Both the position numbers and the translations under genes were made by a program. Shown here piece after piece: positions 34,130 through 42,971 of a stretch of 64,000 bases of DNA. The stretch's first letter is position 1. The number at the start of each line of letters is the position of its first letter. Location of the stretch: NCBI RefSeq assembly GCF_034424215.1, contig NZ_CP139960.1, positions 1,984,001 through 2,048,000 on the forward strand, given 5' to 3'. Origin of the DNA: Niabella yanshanensis (GTDB lineage Bacteria > Bacteroidota > Bacteroidia > Chitinophagales > Chitinophagaceae). The notes below the pieces were generated by a model. It was not told the DNA's origin and did not search any database. It saw nothing but the letters and a program-made list of their open reading frames with translations.

Positions 34130-34257
34130 AACTGCCCGCTACAATATTAATATACCGCCATAGCAAAGTATTATTCAAAAAATTCCAAACCCGCTTTTCA
34201 TCACATTCGTACCTATCTCATTATTTAACCACGGCCATCAGCCATTAAACCTTTTTT

Positions 34258-34527
34258 ATGCCACTATTTTCAGCAAACATTGTATTACATTATGCAGGCC
34301 AGCAAGATTTTGCTTTACTAGATGAAGCCTTAAGATCGAATCACTTTTTTCCCGGGAACGCACCAAATGAAGACCTGGCGGAAAATCAAACCAGGGAAGC
34401 CATTACACTGCAGTATCTTAAAAAAGGTAATTTAGCCTTATTGGAGGTAATGGAACTGGTGAAAAATGCGGCCGCCAAAACCGGAAAAAAATTCTCCTTC
34501 ACCGTTTTGAAAAACAGGTATGAGTAG
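34258..34527 (+). CDS. Small protein of unknown function
   Basis: 89 residues, no signal peptide or membrane helix, mostly helical and acidic in the middle (NEDLAENQTREAITLQYLKK). I do not recognise the family. It lies downstream of the cysteine-rich leader ORF and upstream of a hairpin terminator, so it may be the gene controlled by that leader. Confidence 0.55.
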   Translation: MPLFSANIVLHYAGQQDFALLDEALRSNHFFPGNAPNEDLAENQTREAITLQYLKKGNLALLEVMELVKNAAAKTGKKFSFTVLKNRYE

Positions 34528-34598
34528 TTGAGACAGGCCGTGCAATCAGGGTGAATTGGCAAGTATTGATTTCACTGTTTCTTGTTGTTTTACATGAG

Positions 34599-34623
34599 AA
34601 GGGCCGTTTTCACGGCCCTTTGT
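34599..34623. terminator. Hairpin terminator after the 89-residue gene
   Basis: Perfect 9-base stem AAGGGCCGT (34599-34607) / ACGGCCCTT (34612-34620), TTTC loop, only a short T run. It separates this gene from the convergent PepSY-like gene. Confidence 0.7.
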
Positions 34624-34686
34624 AATTAATTTGGAAAGCCATACTTTCCTGACAATACGGCTCGCTTATTCAAATGGACCAGGCTG

Positions 34687-35124
34687 TTAAAGCACTTGGT
34701 TGGACAATAACTTGCCGTGCTCCGTAAACAATACTTTATGCTTTTCCTTCGCCTTTGTTAACCTCATCTTATAGAAAACATTGCGTCCTTCCTGCAGGCG
34801 CTCTACGCTTGAGGGTGCAAATCCGTCGAAGGATTTTTTAATCGCTGATTGTACCGCACCAGGTAACTTCTCTTTATCAAAATCCTGCTTCCAGCGTTTC
34901 AGCTTTCCGCTATGATCCAGCCAAACCTCAAACTCCTGCCTGCCGATCTCAAATTCTGCTTTGTACAAACCGTTCTCCAATTCCCATACAACATCAGTAG
35001 CTTTTGGAAATTTTAATTGCAAAGCATTAATGATGATAGAAGGCACATTTTTAGACTGTACTTCCTGCGCATTTAAATAGCTGCCTGTTACCAGTAATAT
35101 CAGTAAAATAATCGTTCTCAACAC
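34687..35124 (-). CDS. PepSY-like secreted protein
   Basis: 145 residues with a signal peptide (MLRTIILLILLVTGSYLNAQ). Two PepSY-like repeats follow: one around LKFPKATDVVWELENGLYKAEFEI and one around IKKSFDGFAPSSVERLQE. Proteins of this kind are periplasmic and often coded next to two-component systems, as here. Start is GTG (or the next codon, TTG); it has its own -7 box at 35142-35149. Confidence 0.8.
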   Translation of the reverse strand: MLRTIILLILLVTGSYLNAQEVQSKNVPSIIINALQLKFPKATDVVWELENGLYKAEFEIGRQEFEVWLDHSGKLKRWKQDFDKEKLPGAVQSAIKKSFDGFAPSSVERLQEGRNVFYKMRLTKAKEKHKVLFTEHGKLLSNQVL

Positions 35125-35141
35125 CTATCTTGTTTACAATA

Positions 35142-35149
35142 CAAAAATA
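35142..35149 (-). promoter_or_regulatory. -7 box of the PepSY-like gene
   Basis: TATTTTTG on the minus strand, 17 bases before the start codon and after the histidine kinase stop. It allows separate transcription from the upstream two-component genes. Confidence 0.5.
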
Positions 35150-35170
35150 AAAGACCAAAACGGGAAAAAA

Positions 35171-36475
35171 TCAGGAATGCTTGCGTTCCTGTCCGGTACC
35201 ATTATCACCCGCTTGTATACTAAACCTGTGCTTACCGGTACCAAAGGAATAATGTGCAGAAAGGTGGTATAAACCCGCAATAGCCTTAACAATGGCCAGG
35301 CCCAAACCAGTGGATCCGCTTTCGGCAGATCGCTTATAAAACCGGTTAAACATTTTCTCCTCATCCAATGGCTCGGAAGCGTCGCCTGTATTCTCTATGT
35401 TAAATCCTGAATTTGACACAGTAATTACTATGGTACCTCCGGGGATATTGTGTACAATAGCATTTTTTAGGAGATTCACGACCAGTATTTCCGCCAGGGC
35501 GTAATTCATCTGTTTTTCGAAGCCACCCTCCTCCAGAAGCTGTATCTGTACTTTTCTGAAGCGAAGCAGGTCGGCAAAATCCTTTGCCAGTCTCTGAAAA
35601 ATATCGTTAAACCGCACTTTTTGCTCTTCTGCAAATTGCTGGTTTTCTATTTTGGACAGCAACAATAAAGCCTTATTCAGGCGTTTAAGACTTTCAAGAG
35701 CCTGTATCACTTCTCCTACCGTTGCGGCATCTTCATCTGTTAACGCGCCTCTTTCTGCCAGTAACTCCAGTTTGTTAATACTGATAGCCAGTGGCGTTTG
35801 TAACTCGTGGGACGCATTTTCATTAAACTGTTTCTGGCTTAAATAGGTATCTGAGTTTCTTTGCAGGAGAGACTGCAGCGAATCATTCAACTCCCTGAAC
35901 TCTTTCACTGAAGTATGGGCTGGTTTAAATAGAGGTGTATTACCCAGTTTAAAATTTCTGAGCTGGGTCAGTAAATAATGGAATGGCTTCCATATTTTCT
36001 TTAAAACAAAATTGTTCACCACCAGTATACTCGCCAGCATTACCCCATATAGAGCTGCCAAAGCCAAAAAAAGCTTCCGGATCAGGTCCGCTTTATTAAT
36101 GACTGCCGATATGATCTTTAACTCATAATATTTCTCATTTGCCACAAATGCCGTAGTCAACAAGCGTACCGGCGCATGCTGTTCCAGTCGTTCCTGGTAA
36201 ATAAGGGTATCTTTGTAAGTATCTAACACACGAATGGCTTTTTCTGCTGATATTTCATTGATCCTGTAATTTTTATCCCCAAATAAATTGCTACTCAGCA
36301 TGGATGTATCGCCCTGCGCCCGGTGCACAATAAACATTTTATAATTGGTAAGACCGTCATCTACCGTTTCTTTCACTTCCTGCAACATGAAAAAGTAAAA
36401 AACAACTGCCCAAAGTCCTAATACGCCTAATAGAGATACAGACAGGTACAATAGTGTATGGTTCAGCAATTTCAT
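35171..36475 (-). CDS. Sensor histidine kinase of an OmpR-type two-component system
   Basis: 434 residues: TM1 about 8-31, periplasmic sensor about 32-135, TM2 about 136-157, HisKA with His223 in NENASHELQTPLAISINKLELL (a substring), then HATPase with NLLKNAIVHNI (N box) and STGLGLAIVKAIAGLY (G2). The start overlaps the regulator stop by ATGA. The signal sensed is unknown. Confidence 0.92.
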   Translation of the reverse strand: MKLLNHTLLYLSVSLLGVLGLWAVVFYFFMLQEVKETVDDGLTNYKMFIVHRAQGDTSMLSSNLFGDKNYRINEISAEKAIRVLDTYKDTLIYQERLEQHAPVRLLTTAFVANEKYYELKIISAVINKADLIRKLFLALAALYGVMLASILVVNNFVLKKIWKPFHYLLTQLRNFKLGNTPLFKPAHTSVKEFRELNDSLQSLLQRNSDTYLSQKQFNENASHELQTPLAISINKLELLAERGALTDEDAATVGEVIQALESLKRLNKALLLLSKIENQQFAEEQKVRFNDIFQRLAKDFADLLRFRKVQIQLLEEGGFEKQMNYALAEILVVNLLKNAIVHNIPGGTIVITVSNSGFNIENTGDASEPLDEEKMFNRFYKRSAESGSTGLGLAIVKAIAGLYHLSAHYSFGTGKHRFSIQAGDNGTGQERKHS

Positions 36476-37149
36476 ATTACCTGCATCTTATAGCCAATAC
36501 CATATACGGCACGTATCTCAAGGCTGCTCTCATGTTCATTTAACTTCCTTCTTAAATTTTTGATCTGCGAGTAAAGGAATTCGTAATCATTAGCCTCATC
36601 GGCATAAGCGCCCCAAACATGTTCGGCCAATGCTGTTTTTAATACGAGGCGATTATGGTTCAGCATAAAATAAGTTAATACATCCAGCTCCTTACGGTTA
36701 AACGCTACTGGTGTATCGCGAATGCTTACCGTTCTCTCATCAAGGTCCAATTTCACATTGCCCAGTTCTAATATATTCTTGCCGCTGAAAGCCTTTCTGC
36801 GAAGCACAGATCGTATCCTTGCGTTAAGCTCCGCTATGTGAAACGGCTTGGTCAAATAATCGTCGGCACCCAGGTTCAGGCCCTGCACCTTGTCATCCAA
36901 AGAGTCATTTGCTGAAATAATGATCACATTATCAGCCTTGCGCATGGTCTTCAGTTCCTTTAAAATATCCATTCCGTTCCCGCCAGGAAGCATAATATCC
37001 AGCAAGATACAGTCGTAATCGTAGGCGATGATTTTTCGAATGGCTGTTTCAAAATCCGGAGCTTCTTCTACCAGAAAATGCTCTTTCTGCAGGGACTGGC
37101 GGATGACCCCCAGCAACTCAGGCTCGTCTTCTATCACCAATATTTTCAT
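36472..37149 (-). CDS. OmpR/PhoB-type response regulator
   Basis: 225 residues: receiver with acidic pair EDE (7-9), phospho-acceptor Asp51 in ILLDIMLPGGNG and Lys in YLTKPF, then a winged-helix output domain (VAFNRKELDVLTYFMLNHN, AVYGIGYKM). First gene of a regulator-kinase pair, with the PepSY-like gene downstream. Confidence 0.95.
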   Translation of the reverse strand: MKILVIEDEPELLGVIRQSLQKEHFLVEEAPDFETAIRKIIAYDYDCILLDIMLPGGNGMDILKELKTMRKADNVIIISANDSLDDKVQGLNLGADDYLTKPFHIAELNARIRSVLRRKAFSGKNILELGNVKLDLDERTVSIRDTPVAFNRKELDVLTYFMLNHNRLVLKTALAEHVWGAYADEANDYEFLYSQIKNLRRKLNEHESSLEIRAVYGIGYKMQVI

Positions 37150-37267
37150 GTAATCACTCCAGTTTTATTTGTTGCACATGTAATTCAGCATCATTACATG
37201 CTTACAATAATAGCTATTAAAACCGTAAAAAAACAGGAACAAATATCGCCGGGAGAATAGCGGGGGT

Positions 37268-37921
37268 TCATTCAGACTCCAGGATGCGAACTATCTCTTT
37301 ATAACCCAGGCTTTTTGCGTGTTGCAGGGAGGTAACCCCATTTTTATCAGCAATATGAATATTGCAGCCGGCATCTTTAAGAATACGCACAATTTGCTGG
37401 TATTTTTCGGTTCCGTCACCTAAGATCACTGCTTCCAGCAATCCTGTCCAACCCAGCCGGTTTACATGGTCGATAGGAAATCCGCTGGTAGTGGCCAATA
37501 ACCTCACGGTTTCCACATGTCCCCTTTCACAAGCCGGAATCAACGCAGATCCGTTATAGCGGTTAAATACATCAAACCGGGCACCATGCTGCAGGAACAA
37601 TTTCAACAATTCGGTCTGGCCCGTAGCGCCGGCATATAGAAAAGGGCTATCCAATATCGCATCCTGCCGGTTAACATCAGCACGATGCGCCACCAGCAGC
37701 CGTGCCATCCTGAGATTCGCGGCATGAGTAGCCCATAACAGCAATGACCTTTTGCTGCCATCTGTTGTATTTACATCAGCCCCCCTTTTCAAAGCCGCTT
37801 CTACCGCCTTGAGGTCATTCTTTTTTACATCTTCAATGATAGTTGAATACATAGAATCTGTATTGGGTGAGCTGCAAAAACTGCAACAAGCCAGCAATAA
37901 TACAATGATCAGCGTTCTCAT
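37268..37921 (-). CDS. Ankyrin-repeat lipoprotein
   Basis: 217 residues. SPII signal MRTLIIVLLLAC, then five or so ankyrin repeats (LKAVEAALKRGADVNTTDG, LRMARLLVAHRADVNRQD, TELLKLFLQHGARFDVFN, GHVETVRLLATTSGFPIDHV, KEIVRILESE). A protein-binding scaffold held in the periplasm; the partner is unknown. It starts 11 bases after the sugar porter stop and is probably cotranscribed. Confidence 0.85.
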   Translation of the reverse strand: MRTLIIVLLLACCSFCSSPNTDSMYSTIIEDVKKNDLKAVEAALKRGADVNTTDGSKRSLLLWATHAANLRMARLLVAHRADVNRQDAILDSPFLYAGATGQTELLKLFLQHGARFDVFNRYNGSALIPACERGHVETVRLLATTSGFPIDHVNRLGWTGLLEAVILGDGTEKYQQIVRILKDAGCNIHIADKNGVTSLQHAKSLGYKEIVRILESE

Positions 37922-37932
37922 ACCTTCTTTTT

Positions 37933-39348
37933 TCAGTAGTCTTTACCAACCGCTTCAGCTCCCACCAACTGCTTTTCCAGGGCCTCCAGCGAAACGCCTT
38001 TGGTTTCGGGTACTTTGGTTAGCACCCATATCAACTGGAGTAACATCATAAAAGCAAAAAACGCAAATATAGGCCAGGGATTATCCTTAAATACGCCATG
38101 ATTTGCATCCAGGAATACAGGAGTGATTAAAGTAATAATAGCCGCAAATACCCAGTGTACACTGGCGCCGAAGGATTGCCCAAGCGCCCGTATTTTGTTG
38201 GGGAATATTTCAGAAATAAACACCCATATCACCGCTCCCTGTCCGATTGCATGCGATGCTATAAAAAGCAATAGAAAGGATAACAGGAAAGTAGGTGAAG
38301 CATGCGTATAAAACGCATAAGCCACCATACCCAGGCTCACAATATACCCGATTGAGCCCCATACCAGTAAAGCTTTACGCCCCGCACGATCGATGAGATA
38401 CAATCCTACAAATGTAAACACCAGATTGGTGCCTCCGATAGCAATTGAATTCAATAAAGAATCTTTTGACGCCAGGCCTGCCCTTTCCAGTATCTCAGGG
38501 GCGTAGTACAATATAAAATTGATCCCCGACCATTGATTAAAAAATGCTACTAAAAAGGCCAGCCAGAGAATACGGTTATAACGCGCACTAAAAAAAGAAG
38601 TTTTGCTTTTCCGCGATTCTTCCTCCGCTGCCCGCCTGATGGCGCCGATCTCTTCTTCAGCATTTTGAATACCCAGCGTCTGCAATACTTTACGGGCAGC
38701 GGCATCATCGTTTTTGCGTGCTACCAGCCAGCGTGGACTTTCAGGAATGCCAAATACAAGCAATGTATAAACGAGCGATGGTACAGCCATTACCCCCAGC
38801 ATCCAGCGCCAGTCATTGGCGCCATCTACGCCTTTTAGAAAGTAATTAGACAGGAAAGCAACCAATATACCAAACACGATATTAAACTGGTACATAGCTC
38901 CTAGTCTGCCCCTGGTTTGAGCAGTAGAGATTTCCGAAATATAAGTCGGGGCTGCAACCGAAGATATACCGATACCAAGGCCACCCATGAAACGGAAAAA
39001 AGAGAAAGTATAAGGGTCCTGTGCCACTGCCGATCCTACAGATGATATTGTAAAAAATATCCCTATCCACAAAAGCACTTTTTTACGCCCGTATTTTTCG
39101 GTAGGTCCACCTCCAAAAATAGCACCTATAACGGTACCCCATAAAGCCATGGACATAATAAAAAAGCCATGGAACCAGGGCGATATATCAGTTGTATGCC
39201 ACAAATCTTTTATCGGCTGATTGGCACCTGATATTACTACCGTATCAAAACCAAATATAAATCCGGCCAGGGCCGCAATAATGGATATTCCGAAAAGGTT
39301 TTTTCCACCTTTCGCGGTGGTATTCAAAGCATCGTTATTTACCTGCAT
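37933..39348 (-). CDS. MFS sugar porter (proton-coupled sugar uptake)
   Basis: 471 residues, 12 membrane helices. Sugar-porter signatures: GFIFGFDTVVISGA in TM1, GPTEKYGRKKVLL in loop 2-3, PESPRWLVARKN in the centre, LIDRAGRKALL and VPETKGVSLEALEKQL at the C-terminus. Substrate probably a monosaccharide such as xylose, arabinose, glucose or galacturonate. It is divergent from the GH28 gene, hinting at uptake of pectin-derived sugars. Confidence 0.92.
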   Translation of the reverse strand: MQVNNDALNTTAKGGKNLFGISIIAALAGFIFGFDTVVISGANQPIKDLWHTTDISPWFHGFFIMSMALWGTVIGAIFGGGPTEKYGRKKVLLWIGIFFTISSVGSAVAQDPYTFSFFRFMGGLGIGISSVAAPTYISEISTAQTRGRLGAMYQFNIVFGILVAFLSNYFLKGVDGANDWRWMLGVMAVPSLVYTLLVFGIPESPRWLVARKNDDAAARKVLQTLGIQNAEEEIGAIRRAAEEESRKSKTSFFSARYNRILWLAFLVAFFNQWSGINFILYYAPEILERAGLASKDSLLNSIAIGGTNLVFTFVGLYLIDRAGRKALLVWGSIGYIVSLGMVAYAFYTHASPTFLLSFLLLFIASHAIGQGAVIWVFISEIFPNKIRALGQSFGASVHWVFAAIITLITPVFLDANHGVFKDNPWPIFAFFAFMMLLQLIWVLTKVPETKGVSLEALEKQLVGAEAVGKDY

Positions 39349-39579
39349 CTTTACTCTTTTTAGTTTAGTGGTAGGCCTATAATATATGATTTACAACCAT
39401 GGGATTGCAAAATCGATTTTTGAAGGTACTGTAATTATTTTATCTGCGCTTCATTTTTTCAGAAGGAGATTCAAGTAATCGCATGAAGATAAAACAGCTT
39501 GCTATTGCAGGGTATGTTTTCAAACTATAGTCCTACTTTAGCAAATATCAGATCTAATATTTTACAATAACAGAAGCGC

Positions 39580-40938
39580 ATGAAATGGTTTAATCTTCTC
39601 CTAATCGCCTGCCTTTATACACCGGTATGCCAATCGCAAAATTATACGGGCCCTTCGCGCACGGAAAAGCGTGATGCCATTTTGAAAAAAATAATTCCGC
39701 CGGCTATTTCTACTGATTCTATCCTGGTTACAAAGTATGGCGCCAAAGGAGATTCGATAACCAACTGCAAACCTGCATTTGACAGGGCGTTAAAATGGTG
39801 CAAAGAAAAGAAAGGAGGAAAAATAGTAGTACCTCCCGGTATCTATATCATGAACGGCCCCATCCACCTGGTCGACAATACCTGTATTGAATTGCAAAAA
39901 GGTGCGAAGCTGGTATTCAGTACTCATCCTGATCACTACCTACCCGTAGTACCTACCAGTTGGGAAGGCACTTTTCTGTATAATTACAGCCCGCTGATCT
40001 ATGCCTATAAAGTAAACAATGTGTCTATCATTGGCGAAGGCATTATTGATGGTAACGGCAAGGAGGGCTTTAGCAAATGGTACGACCAGCAAAAGCCGGC
40101 CCAGCAGCTTAGCCGTAAAATGAACCACAAGGGCGTACCCGTAAAAGAAAGAATATTTGGTAAGGGTCACTATTTGCGTCCGCAACTGATACAGTTTTAT
40201 GACTGTAAGAATATATTGATTGAAGGTATTACTATTGCGAATTCGCCCTTCTGGTGTGTTCATTTTTTACAGTCGGAAAATATTACTGCCCGAAAAGTAA
40301 AGTTCGATGCGTTTAATAAAAACAATGATGGTTTTGACCCGGAATATTCCAGGAATATTTTAATAGAAGACATCGACTTTAATAATGCAGATGATAACGT
40401 GGCGGTTAAAGCCGGACGCGATTATGAAGGACGCAAAACTGCTATCAGCTCTGAAAATATAATTGTGCGCAATAGTCGTTTCAAAGGACTTCACGGACTG
40501 GTAATTGGTAGTGAGATGTCGGCTGGCGTACAAAATGTTTTTGTGGAGAACTGTACTTATAGCGGATACTGTAAACGTGGCATATATTTAAAATCCAACC
40601 CCGACCGGGGTGGCTTTATCAAAGACATTTATGTAAACGACGTGCAATTCGGTAATGTAGAAGATGCGATCTTTATTACGTCCTTCTATCATGGCGAGGG
40701 TAAAGGATTTGAAACAGATATCCGGAACATTTTCCTGGAGAACCTGCGTTTTAAACATGCCGGTGAGGCCGGTTTAGTAATACAAGGCTATCCAACACAA
40801 AAAGTACGCGATGTTTATCTGACTAACGTAAAGATCGATTCCTGCACTACCGCATTGAGTTTATCAAATACACAGAACATTGTATTGAATGATGTAGTGA
40901 TTGGAAAAGAAGTGAGCACACCGTCTTCAGCTAAATAA
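39580..40938 (+). CDS. Glycoside hydrolase family 28 (polygalacturonase-like)
   Basis: 452 residues with a signal peptide (LLLIACLYTPVCQSQ). Pectate-lyase-like right-handed beta-helix. GH28 motifs: NKNNDGFDPEYSRN (NxD-type), FNNADDNVAVKAGRD (catalytic Asp pair), GLHGLVIGSEMSAG (GHG equivalent) and KRGIYLKSN (RIK equivalent). Hydrolyses galacturonan or a rhamnogalacturonan side chain; exact linkage unknown. Divergent neighbour of the sugar porter. Confidence 0.9.
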   Translation: MKWFNLLLIACLYTPVCQSQNYTGPSRTEKRDAILKKIIPPAISTDSILVTKYGAKGDSITNCKPAFDRALKWCKEKKGGKIVVPPGIYIMNGPIHLVDNTCIELQKGAKLVFSTHPDHYLPVVPTSWEGTFLYNYSPLIYAYKVNNVSIIGEGIIDGNGKEGFSKWYDQQKPAQQLSRKMNHKGVPVKERIFGKGHYLRPQLIQFYDCKNILIEGITIANSPFWCVHFLQSENITARKVKFDAFNKNNDGFDPEYSRNILIEDIDFNNADDNVAVKAGRDYEGRKTAISSENIIVRNSRFKGLHGLVIGSEMSAGVQNVFVENCTYSGYCKRGIYLKSNPDRGGFIKDIYVNDVQFGNVEDAIFITSFYHGEGKGFETDIRNIFLENLRFKHAGEAGLVIQGYPTQKVRDVYLTNVKIDSCTTALSLSNTQNIVLNDVVIGKEVSTPSSAK

Positions 40939-40955
40939 TAAAACCGGGGAATTTA

Positions 40956-41822
40956 TTAGTCCTGCTCCTTTTCAGTACGATGCAAATACACTTCGTTACC
41001 CCGCCACTTATAACAATTAATAACAAAATCCTCCGGCCCCTGATCGTATCGGTAGATTTCTTTTTTGACCGGGTCGAAAAACAGGTACTCAAGGTCAATC
41101 AGTTGCTGATGCCTGACAAACTTTTGCGTAGAAGCATTGTAAATAAAATAAAGGAAACTACCGTCATATTTGGTCCTGTCTGGGAATGAGATAGGAATTT
41201 TTATATCCAAATGTCCATCGAAATTGAGATCTTCCAGTTCTACTTCGGGACTGTTACCGATGAACTCGTTAAAACCCGATAAGGTCTGTAAAATTCTTCC
41301 CTCCTGGATGATCTTTAAAGCGGTGGTTTTATAACGATGTTCTTCCTGCTCCGAAAGATTGATAATCTTCTCTTGATGTATTACCAGTTCGTAATCATAA
41401 AACACAGGCGCGTCTTCCGCTACGGTCAATAACTCTAATTGCACCGGTAATTGTTTGCCTGTCTTTGTGTTCGTCCAGTTGCCGTTCAATTTGCCCGTTG
41501 CAAGCAGGGGGGCTACTATGGAAAAGCGGCCGGTAGTTTCCCATGAATATTTACCATTCTTCTCTACAGAAACGCGTTCAGTAAGTAAGGTGGGATGGCG
41601 CAAAAGCCCCCTAAGATCAATCGCTTTTTCACGGCCGCTGCGCAGGTAATAATAACTCCCGTTCAGTGTATCGTTCCGTCTTTTTTGCTGAATTTGCATG
41701 GCTATCGGATAGCTGCCAACAGTACCTTTATAAGACGCAGTAGTAGTTATGCAGGTTTGGCCATTGGCTGCAGTATACATCCCAGCTACTAAAATCAATT
41801 TTATAAAAAAGCCTCTGCCCAT
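40956..41822 (-). CDS. Secreted protein with EF-hand-like DLNFDGHLD loop, unknown function
   Basis: About 288 residues from the ATG at 41822 (MGRGFFIKLILVAG...AANGQ, a signal peptide); an earlier in-frame start at 41858 would bury the signal. Beta-rich N-terminal half (ASYKGTVGSYPIAMQIQQ, GKLNGNWTNTKTGKQLPV). The C-terminal half has ELEDLNFDGHLDIKIPIS, the VCBS/XAC2610-type loop that may bind calcium. Function unknown. Confidence 0.7.
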   Translation of the reverse strand: MGRGFFIKLILVAGMYTAANGQTCITTTASYKGTVGSYPIAMQIQQKRRNDTLNGSYYYLRSGREKAIDLRGLLRHPTLLTERVSVEKNGKYSWETTGRFSIVAPLLATGKLNGNWTNTKTGKQLPVQLELLTVAEDAPVFYDYELVIHQEKIINLSEQEEHRYKTTALKIIQEGRILQTLSGFNEFIGNSPEVELEDLNFDGHLDIKIPISFPDRTKYDGSFLYFIYNASTQKFVRHQQLIDLEYLFFDPVKKEIYRYDQGPEDFVINCYKWRGNEVYLHRTEKEQD

Positions 41823-41934
41823 TATCCGTTTGTTATATAGAAAGAAATCATCGCTCAAATATATTTTCTTTTACTTTTTTCACCAACGATCGATTTACAA
41901 TTTGCAGGTGTGATTTAATATTTGCAAACCTCAA

Positions 41935-42124
41935 CTATTGCTTTTTGCACCACTCTATCAGCTCAGGGTATAGGTCGTCGTTTTTTTTGCTGCATTATTT
42001 TTTTCAGACGCTTCAGCCTTTTTAAAGCTTTCATCAAAATTCACCTTCCTGAATTTTCCTGGCCGGTAACTACCTGGGAGATAAATAGCACGAAAAATAA
42101 TATACCAATTATTTTTGTCTTCAT
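41935..42124 (-). pseudogene. Decayed small secreted protein (two frame breaks)
   Basis: Minus strand. ATG at 42122-42124 opens a clean signal peptide (MKTKIIGILFFVLFISQ...TGQEN) that stops after 27 codons. A second frame continues plausibly (KVNFDESFKKAEASEKNNAAK), and past an 8-base A run a third frame ends sensibly (DDLYPELIEWCKKQ, stop at 41935-41937). Both shifts fit single-base losses, so a once about 65-residue protein seems broken. The 500-base gap (41823-42323) holds nothing else recognisable. Confidence 0.4.
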
Positions 42125-42323
42125 ATTCTGATTGATCGGGTTGTTTAAAGGGCGCAAATATCAAATCTTCTTTCAAAACACCAACTTGATTTCCGATTCG
42201 CAACCCAATAACGCAGCGGCGAAAAAATCCGCTTCTATTTATCCTTCGGTATAGATTTTGATTTTCGTTTACACGATTCCTGGTTTTTCCCTGGAATCTT
42301 TATCAATCATAAAAAGAAGTAGT

Positions 42324-42908
42324 ATGAAAAACAGATTAGCCCTTTTAACATTTATCGCTATTGTTACTTTATGGAGTTGTAATGGTATATCAGATGACAA
42401 AGATGGAACAGGACAACCGGAAAACACACAGGGTATGCCTACAGATACTGCGATGCAGGGAGCTACACCCACCACGTTAAGTGAGCAGGAAACGAAATTT
42501 GCCATAGATGCCGCTAACGGAGGTATGGCTGAAATACAACTGGGAGAACTTGCCAAGAGTAACAGTAAGGCGCCGGAAGTAAAAGAATTGGGTCGCATGA
42601 TGATTGAGGACCACAGTAAGGCCAATGAAGCTTTAAAGATCATTGCTGCAGACAAAAACATACAGCTTCCTGCCAAAGCCAGCGAGGACAAACAGCAGGT
42701 AGCGATACAATTATCATCAAAAAATGGTAGTGATTTTGACAAAGCATATATTGCTCAAATGATTAAAGATCACGAAACCGCCCTGCAACTTTTTGAAACC
42801 GGGCAGCAAACTGTAAAAGATTCTACGCTAAAGGCTTTTATAGATAATACGTTACCGGTGCTACGCAAGCATATGGAGCATGTGAAGACGCTCAACAAAT
42901 TGAAATAA
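42324..42908 (+). CDS. DUF4142 lipoprotein
   Basis: 194 residues from the ATG at 42324 (MKNRLALLTFIAIVTLWSC, lipobox with Cys19); the frame extends upstream to 42258 but that would misplace the signal. The ferritin-like helical DUF4142 domain follows a low-complexity linker: FAIDAANGGMAEIQLGELAK, VKELGRMMIEDHSKANEAL and YIAQMIKDHETALQLFE, with His/Glu/Asp pairs. Function unknown; members are often stress-linked. Confidence 0.9.
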   Translation: MKNRLALLTFIAIVTLWSCNGISDDKDGTGQPENTQGMPTDTAMQGATPTTLSEQETKFAIDAANGGMAEIQLGELAKSNSKAPEVKELGRMMIEDHSKANEALKIIAADKNIQLPAKASEDKQQVAIQLSSKNGSDFDKAYIAQMIKDHETALQLFETGQQTVKDSTLKAFIDNTLPVLRKHMEHVKTLNKLK

Positions 42909-42971
42909 CGCCAACAACGGGGACCGCTGTGCCTTGCTATCAATACATTTAACCACAATAATCCAGGTTTC

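Noticed and set aside
34063-34248. 61-residue hydrophobic ORF overlapping the cysteine leader
   Set aside because: It needs a TTG inside the -7 box; the ATG of the 19-codon ORF is better placed.
41958-42203. 81-residue minus-strand ORF
   Set aside because: Only its second half looks protein-like; its N-terminal half runs antisense to no known gene and lacks a signal, while the ATG at 42124 in another frame gives a clean one.
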